DNA of 64,000 nt from Oceanobacillus manasiensis (GTDB lineage Bacteria > Bacillota > Bacilli > Bacillales > Amphibacillaceae): NCBI RefSeq assembly GCF_000724085.1, contig NZ_CCDL010000002.1:496001-560000 (forward strand), written 5' to 3'. The notes under the pieces are model-generated. The model was given only the letters and a program-made list of their open reading frames with translations. It was not told where the DNA came from and did not search any database. The number at the start of each line of letters is the position of its first letter. The stretch's first letter is position 1. This document shows positions 17,866-26,627 of this stretch, piece by piece. The position numbers were made by a program, and so were the translations under genes.

Positions 17866-19511
17866 GGAATCTCTCCTATTGCATCAAGTTTTTTCACTGC
17901 TTCTTCTCTCAATTTGAATTTTTGAATTTTGCCACTAGCTGTCATAGGGTAGGAGGAGACAAATTGAACATATTTCGGGACCTTGTGTCTTGCAATATTT
18001 TCTTTACAGTACTTTTGAATATCTTCAACTTTAACCTGTTCTGTTTTCTTTAGAATGATCGATGCAAGTACTTCCTCACCGTATTTCTCATCAGGCACCC
18101 CAATGACTTGCACATCTAGAACGGCTGGATGCTGATATAAAAACTCCTCAATTTCCCGTGGATAGATGTTTTCCCCTCCACGAATAATCATATCTTTCAT
18201 TCTCCCGGTAATTTCTAAATAGCCATTTTCGTATTGAACAGCAAGATCTCCAGTATGGAGCCAGCCCTCTTCATCGATTGCTTCAGCGGTAGCTTCTGGG
18301 TTTTTATAATAGCCCTTCATTACATGATAGCCTCTTGTTAGTAACTCTCCTGGTAGCCCTCTTTTTTGCTCCTCTTCTGTACCAGGAATTACAATCTTCA
18401 CTTCCACATTCGGATGCGGCTTTCCTACTGTACTGACCTTTCTTTCAATCGGATCATTTGTCCTCGTTTGTGTAATAACAGGAGAAGATTCAGTCTGACC
18501 ATATGCAATGGTAATTTCTTTTGCTCCCATCCTTTCCATCACCTTTGTCATAACTTCCATAGGACAGGTCGAGCCAGCCATTATTCCCGTTCGTAAAGTG
18601 GAAACATTATACTTGTCAAAGTCAGGATGGTTTAATTCTGCAATAAACATCGTCGGCACACCATGTAATGCCGTACAATTCTCGGATTCAACCGCTTTCA
18701 AAACAGTCCCTGGATCAAACTGTTCAAGGAGTACCATGGTTGTTCCTTTCGATACTGCGGCCAATATGCCTAGTACACAACCAAAACAATGAAAAAATGG
18801 TACGGGAATACACAATCTATCTGCCGTTGTTAATTCCATACAATCTGCAATCTGATTACCGTTATTTACTATATTATGGTGTGTAAGCATCACACCTTTT
18901 GGAAAGCCAGTGGTACCCGAAGTGTATTGCATATTAATAACATCATATGGATCTAGCGAATCGCTACGTTTCTTTAATTCTTCTACGTTTACAATACGCC
19001 CTGCTTGGTTAACTTCTTGCCAGCTATAAGCGTAATGTGGTACTTGTTCTTCTAAAACAATAATATTTTCTAGGTTTGGTAGATTTTCAGAAAAAACATT
19101 ACCTTTGTCACTCGCTTTTAATTCTGGGCAAACCTTTTCTAAAATATCTAAATAGGATGTACCTTTATAAGATGTAGCCATAATTAATGTCTTTGTATCA
19201 GATTGTTTCAGTAAATACTCTAGCTCCATTGCTTGATAGTTAGTATTTACAGTTACAAGAACAGCGCCGATTTTTGCAGTAGCAAATTGGGAGATAAGCC
19301 ACTCTGGTTTATTATCAGCCCATATGGCAACATGGTCTCCTTTCTTAATTCCTAGAGCTATAAAACCTTTTGCTGTTTCATCAACCATTTCATTAAATGC
19401 TTTGTAGGATTTCCTAAAGTTTAATTCTGGATAGACTACTGCTTCTTGATGAGGATGTTCATTCACTTGCTTCTCTAAAAGTTCACCAACTGTTAAGGAT
19501 ATTAACCCCAT
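17862..19511 (-). CDS. yngI: Acyl-CoA synthetase (AMP-forming)
   Basis: A 549-aa member of the ANL superfamily. The P-loop TSGTTGFPKG (about residue 197), the A5 region AYGQTESSP, the hinge GRMKDMIIRGGENIYP and the C-terminal catalytic lysine block ASGKIQKF are all present. It activates a carboxylic acid to its CoA ester; isovalerate or another short or branched acid fits the operon (inference). The start is the ATG after AGAGGAG. Its end overlaps the start of the biotin carboxylase gene. Confidence 0.92.
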   Translation of the reverse strand: MGLISLTVGELLEKQVNEHPHQEAVVYPELNFRKSYKAFNEMVDETAKGFIALGIKKGDHVAIWADNKPEWLISQFATAKIGAVLVTVNTNYQAMELEYLLKQSDTKTLIMATSYKGTSYLDILEKVCPELKASDKGNVFSENLPNLENIIVLEEQVPHYAYSWQEVNQAGRIVNVEELKKRSDSLDPYDVINMQYTSGTTGFPKGVMLTHHNIVNNGNQIADCMELTTADRLCIPVPFFHCFGCVLGILAAVSKGTTMVLLEQFDPGTVLKAVESENCTALHGVPTMFIAELNHPDFDKYNVSTLRTGIMAGSTCPMEVMTKVMERMGAKEITIAYGQTESSPVITQTRTNDPIERKVSTVGKPHPNVEVKIVIPGTEEEQKRGLPGELLTRGYHVMKGYYKNPEATAEAIDEEGWLHTGDLAVQYENGYLEITGRMKDMIIRGGENIYPREIEEFLYQHPAVLDVQVIGVPDEKYGEEVLASIILKKTEQVKVEDIQKYCKENIARHKVPKYVQFVSSYPMTASGKIQKFKLREEAVKKLDAIGEIP

Positions 19512-19541
19512 GAATTATCTCCTCTCATCGTTCTTTCTTAA

Positions 19542-20684
19542 CTAGCAGCCTAGTTGTCTAGCAATTACAAGTCGTTGCACCTCTGATGTCCCTTCACCGA
19601 TCTCAAGTAATTTAGCATCACGTAAATATCTTTCCACTTCATATTCCCTCATATATCCGTAGCCACCATGTATTTGAATTGCTTGATTTGCTGCTCGAAA
19701 TGCTGTTTCGGTTGCATAAAGCTTGGCATAAGCCGCTTCTTTACTAAACGGTTTATCCTTATCTTTTAACCAGGCAGCCTTATGAACCATATTCCGCGCT
19801 AATTCAATCTCCATCGCCATATCCGCAAGCTTGAATTGAATAGCCTGGAAACTAGATATGGTCTTGCCAAATTGTTTTCTTTCTTTAGCATAGCTTAAAG
19901 CTTTATTCAAAGCTCCCTGGGCAATTCCTACTCCGAGTGCGGCAATCGAAATTCTTCCACCGTCAAGGGTATAAAGAAATTGATTAAATCCTTTATTTGG
20001 ATCACCAAGCAGATTAGCCCGCGGTACGCGTACGTCTGTTAGCACAATTTCCGCCGTATCTGATCCTCTAACCCCCATCTTTTTGTATTCACTCGAAATG
20101 GAAACGCCTTTCGTGTCAGTTGGGACGATAATTGCTGAAATGATATTTCTTCCTTTTTCATTTCTCCCAGTAACAGCTGTGACAATAAGGGTTTTTGCAA
20201 AGCTGGCATTCGTAATAAAACATTTTTCTCCATTTATAACAAAGTCATCCCCATCAATGATTGCCGTCGTCTTAGTACCTCCAGCATCAGATCCGGCATT
20301 AGGCTCTGTTAAACCAAAGGAACCGAGCGACTTACCACTTGCGAGCGGTTTCAAGAATAGCTCTTTTTGTTCCTCTGTGCCAAAATAATAGATTGGACTT
20401 GCTCCTAACGAAACAGCAGCAGCGTAACTTAAGCCGGTACTTCCACAAACACGACCAATTTCTTCGACAGCAAGTGCATAGGAAAGGGTGTCGCCACCTG
20501 ATCCACCTAACTCTTCCGGGAAAGGAATTCCAAGCAGTCCAAGCTCTCCCATTTTATCGAATATATCAGCTGGAAATGTTGCCGTTTCATCGATCTCAAT
20601 TGCTCGTGGCTGAATAACCTCATCAGCAAAGTCTTTTACCATTTTTTTAATCATGGATTGTTCTTTTGTGAGTTCAAAGTTCAT
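19542..20684 (-). CDS. acdA: Acyl-CoA dehydrogenase, probable isovaleryl-CoA type
   Basis: A 380-aa flavoprotein that forms the alpha-beta double bond of acyl-CoA and passes electrons to ETF. Conserved blocks are GSFGLTEPNAGSDAGG (substrate/FAD), the RKQFGK helix, QIHGGYGYMREYEVERYLRD and the C-terminal EIGEGTSE, which holds the family's usual catalytic glutamate. It is orthologous in position to B. subtilis yngJ. It is the first enzyme gene after the TetR regulator, and a palindrome typical of TetR operators lies just upstream of its AAAGGAGG ribosome-binding site. Confidence 0.92.
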   Translation of the reverse strand: MNFELTKEQSMIKKMVKDFADEVIQPRAIEIDETATFPADIFDKMGELGLLGIPFPEELGGSGGDTLSYALAVEEIGRVCGSTGLSYAAAVSLGASPIYYFGTEEQKELFLKPLASGKSLGSFGLTEPNAGSDAGGTKTTAIIDGDDFVINGEKCFITNASFAKTLIVTAVTGRNEKGRNIISAIIVPTDTKGVSISSEYKKMGVRGSDTAEIVLTDVRVPRANLLGDPNKGFNQFLYTLDGGRISIAALGVGIAQGALNKALSYAKERKQFGKTISSFQAIQFKLADMAMEIELARNMVHKAAWLKDKDKPFSKEAAYAKLYATETAFRAANQAIQIHGGYGYMREYEVERYLRDAKLLEIGEGTSEVQRLVIARQLGC

Positions 20685-20706
20685 AATAAACCTCCTTTGA
20701 ATTGAT

Positions 20707-20726
20707 CAGACCGACTGGTTGGTCTG
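20707..20726. promoter_or_regulatory. Putative TetR-family operator upstream of acdA
   Basis: CAGACCGACTGGTTGGTCTG is an imperfect 20-bp palindrome (8 of 10 base pairs symmetric) with GACC/GGTC arms, like known TetR-family operators. It lies between the regulator gene and acdA, 22 bp upstream of the acdA start, where binding could block an internal promoter or elongation. The regulator is inferred to bind it. Confidence 0.6.
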
Positions 20727-20763
20727 TTGAGCCTAATAAAAAAATATGCAAAGACGCATACAT

Positions 20764-21369
20764 TTAAAACATATTTTCAAAGGGAGCGTATTCTACTTCC
20801 TTATTTAAGACAGACCGGAGAATAAGATCAACGAAAATATCTCCAATTTCATTAATAGACTTCTCCCCAGATTGCTTATACCATTTGTACGTCCAATTCA
20901 CCATTCCTAAAATGGCCATACTAGTGATTTCTACTGATAGGTCTTGGCGAAATTCACCTGCTTTTTTTCCGTCTTTAATTGCTTGTATAATCATTTCTTT
21001 GAATAGATTACGTTTCTCATTTATAAGTTTCGCATAGTGGGGTTTTAAGTAAATGTTCTCCTGGTAAAATACAGAAATATGTGGTTTGTAAAGATCAAAG
21101 ACCTTTACAAAATCTTTTATGATAGCTTGAAGTTTTAATGTAGGTGATGTATGTATCGCATTAGCTATCGATGCTTTTTCTAGGACATACGATATGAAAG
21201 TATCATGTATTACATATAATAATTCATCTTTTGAAGAAAAGTGGTGGTAAAATCCACCCTTAGATGTCCCAACATTTTCGACGATCTGTTTGACCGTAAC
21301 ACCATGAAATCCATCTTGTTCAAACAAAAGCAGAGACGATTCTATAATTTTCTGTCGTAGCTCCGTTAT
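20764..21369 (-). CDS. TetR/AcrR family transcriptional regulator of the yng operon, apparent ATA start
   Basis: The HTH is intact (VTVKQIVENVGTSKGGFYHHFSS split as helix-turn-helix plus the YHHF hallmark). The first canonical start codon in frame is a TTG at 21327, which has no ribosome-binding site and would cut off helix 1. Upstream in the same frame, reading continues through TELRQKIIESSLLLFEQDGF, exactly the expected TetR N-terminus. It begins at an ATA codon (21369-21367) preceded by AAAGGAGGGG; an in-frame TAA lies seven codons above. I therefore call a 201-aa protein starting at ATA. The C-terminal ligand domain would sense an acyl-CoA or similar. It is probably autoregulatory. Confidence 0.8.
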   Translation of the reverse strand: MTELRQKIIESSLLLFEQDGFHGVTVKQIVENVGTSKGGFYHHFSSKDELLYVIHDTFISYVLEKASIANAIHTSPTLKLQAIIKDFVKVFDLYKPHISVFYQENIYLKPHYAKLINEKRNLFKEMIIQAIKDGKKAGEFRQDLSVEITSMAILGMVNWTYKWYKQSGEKSINEIGDIFVDLILRSVLNKEVEYAPFENMF

Positions 21370-21420
21370 GGCCCCTCCTTTCTCCTCTTACAACAAACTT
21401 TATCATACTTTTCTGATTAA

Positions 21421-21435
21421 AGAAAGCGTTTTCAA
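21421..21435 (-). promoter_or_regulatory. Catabolite-responsive element (cre, CcpA site)
   Basis: On the minus strand TTGAAAACGCTTTCT matches the Bacillus cre consensus WTGNAANCGNWNNCW at every fixed position. It lies about 52 bp upstream of the TetR start, so CcpA could repress the whole operon when preferred sugars are present. Confidence 0.7.
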
Positions 21436-21442
21436 TAGTTAA

Positions 21443-21471
21443 GAAAAAGAACAGCCCAATTAAGAGCTGTC
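21443..21471 (-). terminator. parC terminator
   Basis: Stem ACAGCTC / GGGCTGT (6 of 7 pairs plus a G-U) with a 6-nt loop, then TTCTTTTTCTT on the minus strand, directly after the parC stop. Confidence 0.7.
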
Positions 21472-21477
21472 CTTCCT

Positions 21478-23928
21478 TTATTCATTTGTTTCTTCAAAAG
21501 GCTTCCGATATTCTGCTTGCTTCCATGCTTCGATAACTTCACCATCATGGTCTGCATCAATTACAAAGGAACCATTGCTATAACGATCGCTTGCAGAAAG
21601 GGCGAGTGGATAGATGTTATGGGTTTTTCCATTTGCAGTATTATAGCAAATCGTATCATGATCATCTACTACAAAAAAGCCTTGTATACGATGTGGCTTG
21701 CTCTTTAACTCCCTGAGCATAAGCAAACCACGTTTAGCTCTGCTCGTTTTTTCAAATTCTTGGAGCTTCATTCGCTTGCAAGCCCCACGTTGGGTAATAA
21801 TTGCTAAGGATGGGGTTGTCATATCATCAAAAACCTGTCCATTTACTACATATTCTTGCTCTTTTAATTGAATTGCTTTTACTCCTGCAGCTCGTTGTCC
21901 AACAACTGTAACATCGGATTCATGATACCAAAGTCCATAACCTTTGTTGGAAGCTAAGAATATATCAGCATTTCCGTTTGTCTGGAAAACATTTACCACT
22001 TCATCGCCTTGTTTTACGTTTAGGGCGATCAAAGCTTTAGAAAATCGTTGAGAGTCATATTGGGCAAGCTCACTACGTTTAATCATCCCATTTTTTGTAA
22101 AGAAGAGGAGATAGTGACCCTCCGAAAACTCTCTTATTGGTAATACTTGGATGATACGCTCATCTTTATCTATTGAAGCGATATTGGAAATATGCTGTCC
22201 AATGTCTTTCCAACGAATATCTGGAAGTTCATGGACAGGTATTGGCAAGTATTTCCCTTTATTGGTGAAGAGGAGAACTTTATCAGTCGTATTTAACTCC
22301 ACTAAACCAACTAAGTGGTCTTCATCCTTTATTGCCAAATCATCGCCATTTGAAGCGCCATAAGAACGTAGACTAGTCCTCTTAATATAGCCATCCTTAG
22401 TGACAGAAACAAGTACGTCTTCACTTGCAACCATTACTTCTATATTAATTTTTAACTCTTCAATTTTGTCTTCAATTAAGGTTCGACGTGAAGTAGAAAA
22501 CGTTTTTTTAATTTGCTTTAAATCTTTTTTTATTGTTTGTAGAAGTTTTTTCTCACTTTGGAGAATAGCTTCAAGCTCTGTTATACTTTTTCTTAATTCC
22601 TCTGCTTCTTTTTCAAGTGATGTAATGTCAGTATTTGTCAAACGGTATAATTGTAGCATCACGATTGCTTCAGCTTGTGCCTCGGAAAAAGCATAGCTTG
22701 CGATAATGCGCTTTTTGGCATCCTGCTTGTCCTTTGATGCACGAATAGTGGCAATTAGTTCATCTAAAATTGAAATTGCCTTAATGAGGCCTTCAACAAT
22801 ATGTGCTCTATCCTTTGCCTTACGTAAATCAAAATTAGTTTGTCTTGTTACGACTTCCTTTTGATGTTCTATATAGGCATCAAGCATTTGTGGGAGCGAA
22901 AGAAGCTTCGGTGTTTTATCCTGAATAGCCACCATATTGAAATGGTAAGTAATCTGTAGGTCTGTGTTTTTAAAGAGAAAGTTTAAAATTCCTTCACTGT
23001 TTACATCTTTTTTCAGCTCTACAACTACTCGTAAACCAGTACGATCTGTTTCATCACGTACTTCAGCTATTCCTTCAACTTTACGATCTATGCGAAGTTC
23101 ATCTATCTTCTTTACCATATTTGCCTTATTTACTTCATATGGAATTTCGTCTATCACAATTTGCTGTCGGTTACCGCGGACTTCTTCTATCGAAGTTCTC
23201 CCCCGAACAATAACCTTACCTTTTCCTGTCTCATATGCTTTCTTTATTCCTTCAACTCCCTGAATAATACCGCCTGTTGGGAAGTCTGGTCCTTTCATTA
23301 CTTGCATCAATTTGTCAACAGGTACCTCTGAATCATCAATTCTCATAATTACAGCATCAATTACTTCAGAAAGATTATGTGGTGGTATGTCAGTTGCATA
23401 CCCGGAAGAGATACCGGTAGATCCGTTAACTAATAGGTTAGGAAATTTAGCAGGTAAAACTACTGGTTCCTCAATGGTATCATCAAAGTTTGGGATGAAG
23501 TCCACCGTTTCCTTATCAATATCCCGTAACAATTCAGAGGAAATACTAGAAAGTCTTGCCTCTGTGTAACGCATTGCTGCTGGTGGATCGCCATCAATAC
23601 TCCCATTATTCCCATGCATTTCAACAAGTACATTGCGAATTTTCCAATCTTGGCTAAGTCGAACCATTGCTTCATAAACCGATGAATCACCATGTGGATG
23701 ATAGTTACCAATTACTGTACCAACCGTTTTAGCAGATTTTCGGAAGTTTTTTTCAAAAGTGTTTTTCTCAACATGCATTGCATATAAAATTCTTCGCTGT
23801 ACTGGCTTTAAACCATCTCGGGCATCAGGTAAGGCCCTATCTTGAATAATATATTTACTGTACCTTCCAAATCTATCGCCAATTACTTCTTCTAATGGAA
23901 GGTCCAGAAATGTCTCCGGTTGTGACAA
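21478..23928 (-). CDS. parC: DNA topoisomerase IV subunit A
   Basis: The 816-aa breakage-reunion subunit decatenates daughter chromosomes together with ParE. The catalytic tyrosine is Y121 in [11 protein letters not shown]. The quinolone-determining stretch [11 protein letters not shown] (78-87 region) has the sensitive-type Ser82 and Glu86. The C-terminal half contains the beta-pinwheel repeats. The start is TTG with GGGGGA 6 nt upstream. It lies 27 bp after parE and ends at a terminator. Confidence 0.96.
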   Translation of the reverse strand: MSQPETFLDLPLEEVIGDRFGRYSKYIIQDRALPDARDGLKPVQRRILYAMHVEKNTFEKNFRKSAKTVGTVIGNYHPHGDSSVYEAMVRLSQDWKIRNVLVEMHGNNGSIDGDPPAAMRYTEARLSSISSELLRDIDKETVDFIPNFDDTIEEPVVLPAKFPNLLVNGSTGISSGYATDIPPHNLSEVIDAVIMRIDDSEVPVDKLMQVMKGPDFPTGGIIQGVEGIKKAYETGKGKVIVRGRTSIEEVRGNRQQIVIDEIPYEVNKANMVKKIDELRIDRKVEGIAEVRDETDRTGLRVVVELKKDVNSEGILNFLFKNTDLQITYHFNMVAIQDKTPKLLSLPQMLDAYIEHQKEVVTRQTNFDLRKAKDRAHIVEGLIKAISILDELIATIRASKDKQDAKKRIIASYAFSEAQAEAIVMLQLYRLTNTDITSLEKEAEELRKSITELEAILQSEKKLLQTIKKDLKQIKKTFSTSRRTLIEDKIEELKINIEVMVASEDVLVSVTKDGYIKRTSLRSYGASNGDDLAIKDEDHLVGLVELNTTDKVLLFTNKGKYLPIPVHELPDIRWKDIGQHISNIASIDKDERIIQVLPIREFSEGHYLLFFTKNGMIKRSELAQYDSQRFSKALIALNVKQGDEVVNVFQTNGNADIFLASNKGYGLWYHESDVTVVGQRAAGVKAIQLKEQEYVVNGQVFDDMTTPSLAIITQRGACKRMKLQEFEKTSRAKRGLLMLRELKSKPHRIQGFFVVDDHDTICYNTANGKTHNIYPLALSASDRYSNGSFVIDADHDGEVIEAWKQAEYRKPFEETNE

Positions 23929-23955
23929 ATGAAATCCCCCTTAATTCTTAAAACA

Positions 23956-25914
23956 TTAGCTTTCCTCATGTATCCGTTCATTTTCTAGTATGTTGGTGTC
24001 TTCCTGAAGTCCAAATTCTACATGGCCTTCAATCCATTTTCTCCGTGGCTCTACTTTATCTCCCATAAGGGTAGTGACTCTGCGCTCTGCCCTGGCAAGA
24101 TCTTCAAGCGTTACTCTAATTAGCGTACGAGTATCGGGGTTCATTGTTGTTTCCCATAATTGATCAGCATTCATTTCACCGAGACCCTTGTAACGCTGTA
24201 TCATATAACCGTTTTTAAATTCAGCTACCGCTTTTTTCATTTCAGCTTCATCCCAAGCGTAAACAATCTTCTCTTTTTTACCTTTCCCTTTGGAAATTTT
24301 AAAGAGTGGGGGTAGAGCTATATAAATTTTACCAGCTTCGACAAGTTGTCGCATATAACGATAGAAAAAAGTAAGCAATAATACCTGAATATGTGCACCA
24401 TCTGTATCAGCATCAGTCATGATAACAATCTTGTCGTATTGCACATCTTCCAGGTCAAAGTCGCCACCTACACCTGCTCCAATGGTGTGTATAATCGTGG
24501 ATATCTCTTCGTTTTTAAAAACATCTTGTAGCTTTGCCTTCTCTGTATTAATAACTTTTCCGCGCAGTGGAAGTACAGCTTGGAATTTTCGGTCCCTTCC
24601 CTGCTTTGCAGAGCCACCAGCTGAATCACCCTCCACAAGGTATAATTCGTTTCGTTTTGGATTTTTCGACTGAGCTGGAGTTAACTTTCCACTTAGTAGT
24701 GTATCTTTTCTGCGTTTTTTCTTGCCAGAACGAGCTTCATCACGCGCTCTTCTCGCAGCTTCCCGAGCTTCCTTCGCCTTGATCGATTTTCTAATCAGCT
24801 GACCAGATACTTCGGGATTTTCTTGAAGAAAGTAGGCAAGTTTCTCTGATACTACACCATCTACCGCCGATCGAGCTTCGGAAGTACCCAATTTCCCTTT
24901 AGTCTGCCCTTCAAATTGTAGCATTTCCTCGGGTACACGTACTGAGACGACTGCTGTAAAACCTTCCCTTATATCAGTACCTTCCAGGTTTTTTTCTTTT
25001 TCTTTTATGAGTCCGTTTCTTCTGGCGTATTCATTAAAGGTTCTAGTGATCGCTGCACGTGCTCCAGATTCATGGGTTCCCCCATCTCTTGTGCGGACAT
25101 GGTTCACGAAGGAAAGCATACTCTCTGCATAGCCATCATTAAACTGGAATGCAAAGTCAACTTCTATCCCCTGCTGTTCCCCTTCGAAGGAAACAACTTG
25201 ATGCAATGTATCTTTTTCTTCGTTTAAATAACTGACAAACGATTCAAGGCCCTCGGGATACTCGAATACTTCTTGAGTGTCCTGTCGAAGATCATCCAAT
25301 TGGATTGTCAGACCTTTTAGTAAGAAAGCCGCTTCACGTAGTCGTTCAGATAAGGTTTCATAATCATATACGGTTACGGAGAAGATGCTAGGATCTGGTT
25401 TAAAGTGAATTATTGAGCCTTTTTTCTTGGTTGGGCCCTTCTTCTCGAGTGATCCAACTGGCTTTCCACCGTTCTCAAAACGCTGGTAATAAGTATGCCC
25501 GTCACGATGAATTGTAACATCAAGCCACTCTGAAAGTGCGTTTACTACAGAAGCTCCTACCCCGTGAAGACCTCCACTCGTTTTATATCCACCTTGTCCA
25601 AATTTACCACCTGCGTGTAGGACAGTAAAAATTACTTCCGTTGTCGGTCTCCCTGTACTGTGCATACCAGTGGGGATTCCTCGTCCATTGTCTGCTACAG
25701 AAATACTATTATCTTTATGAATCGTCACTTTTATTTTATTTCCATAACCAGCAAGTGCCTCATCTACTGAATTATCGACGATTTCAAATACTAGATGGTG
25801 TAAACCTCTTGTATCCGTGCTACCAATATACATACCAGGTCGTTTGCGGACAGCTTCGAGTCCTTCTAGTACTTGTATAGAATCATCACTATATTGTAAT
25901 GGTTGCTTAGTCAA
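23956..25914 (-). CDS. parE: DNA topoisomerase IV subunit B
   Basis: A 652-aa GHKL ATPase subunit. The ATP site includes EIVDNSVDEALAG and DNGRGIP; the lid has GGLHGVGASVVNALS. The TOPRIM domain begins ELYLVEGDSAGGSAKQ and contains the metal-binding DADTDGAHI. It is distinguished from GyrB by its pairing with parC. The start appears to be TTG, with AAAGGGG 9 nt upstream. It forms a two-gene operon with parC. Confidence 0.96.
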   Translation of the reverse strand: MTKQPLQYSDDSIQVLEGLEAVRKRPGMYIGSTDTRGLHHLVFEIVDNSVDEALAGYGNKIKVTIHKDNSISVADNGRGIPTGMHSTGRPTTEVIFTVLHAGGKFGQGGYKTSGGLHGVGASVVNALSEWLDVTIHRDGHTYYQRFENGGKPVGSLEKKGPTKKKGSIIHFKPDPSIFSVTVYDYETLSERLREAAFLLKGLTIQLDDLRQDTQEVFEYPEGLESFVSYLNEEKDTLHQVVSFEGEQQGIEVDFAFQFNDGYAESMLSFVNHVRTRDGGTHESGARAAITRTFNEYARRNGLIKEKEKNLEGTDIREGFTAVVSVRVPEEMLQFEGQTKGKLGTSEARSAVDGVVSEKLAYFLQENPEVSGQLIRKSIKAKEAREAARRARDEARSGKKKRRKDTLLSGKLTPAQSKNPKRNELYLVEGDSAGGSAKQGRDRKFQAVLPLRGKVINTEKAKLQDVFKNEEISTIIHTIGAGVGGDFDLEDVQYDKIVIMTDADTDGAHIQVLLLTFFYRYMRQLVEAGKIYIALPPLFKISKGKGKKEKIVYAWDEAEMKKAVAEFKNGYMIQRYKGLGEMNADQLWETTMNPDTRTLIRVTLEDLARAERRVTTLMGDKVEPRRKWIEGHVEFGLQEDTNILENERIHEES

Positions 25915-26156
25915 AATATCTTACCCCTTTCAAATACCGCTTTTTTCCACACATGTATGTATTATCATAGAACAAACGTTTCGATCTTGTAAAGACTATA
26001 AACATTAGGATATGAATTAGAGTTGATGAGAAAGCCCTATACGTCTTCCTCTAATTGGAAACATGTTATTAAGTATACTATAAAAGAAATCAGCTTGCAT
26101 AGGTGAATCGCAATGCTAGACCTTTTCAAACTCATTTCGAGTACAAAAAGCAAGTA

Positions 26157-26186
26157 AAAGGATGGCATCATCTGATACCATCCTTT
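26157..26186 (-). terminator. Terminator downstream of yneT
   Basis: A 9-bp perfect stem (AAAGGATGG / CCATCCTTT) immediately after the yneT stop, followed by TTAC on the minus strand. Confidence 0.7.
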
Positions 26187-26191
26187 AATAA

Positions 26192-26611
26192 TTAGGATTT
26201 TACTAGAACGGCATGAACCACTTTAATACAAAGGTCCATAATCACAGTAAAATCATTCTCTTTAAGATAATCATAGGCCTCTTGGTTAACGATTCCTTGT
26301 TGGGCCCAAAATATATTACAGTTTGTTTGCGTCGCTTCTTCTGCTATTGCTGGTAAGAATTCGGGCCTTCTAAAAACATTAATAATATCAATGTCTTCAG
26401 GTACATCTTGCAAAGAAGGGTAGGCTTTCTCACCCAAAACTTCCTTAACTGTTGGATTAACCGGAATGATTCTATATCCCTGTTTCTGCATAGCAGCAGA
26501 AATTTGGTAAGATGTTCTTTCTTGATTATCAGAGAGTCCAACTACTGCAATTGTCTTTGCGTTTTCTAAAATTTGTTTTATATTCTCATTTGATGGATTT
26601 TCCCAAGCCAA
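26192..26611 (-). CDS. yneT: CoA-binding domain protein YneT
   Basis: A 139-aa single-domain protein with the CoA-binding Rossmann fold of succinyl-CoA synthetase alpha type (KTIAVVGLSDNQERTS, then YRIIPVNPT and IDIINVFRRPEFLP). It is the YneT/YccU family; its cellular role is not known. The start is TTG after GGAGG. In B. subtilis yneT also sits beside parE. Here it follows the OpuF-like transporter genes by 16 bp, so it may be transcribed with them. Confidence 0.85.
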   Translation of the reverse strand: MAWENPSNENIKQILENAKTIAVVGLSDNQERTSYQISAAMQKQGYRIIPVNPTVKEVLGEKAYPSLQDVPEDIDIINVFRRPEFLPAIAEEATQTNCNIFWAQQGIVNQEAYDYLKENDFTVIMDLCIKVVHAVLVKS

Positions 26612-26627
26612 TGATTATACCTCCTAT

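Noticed and set aside
21327-21329. TTG as the start of the TetR regulator
   Set aside because: No ribosome-binding site in front and it would delete helix 1 of the DNA-binding domain; the ATA start fits better.
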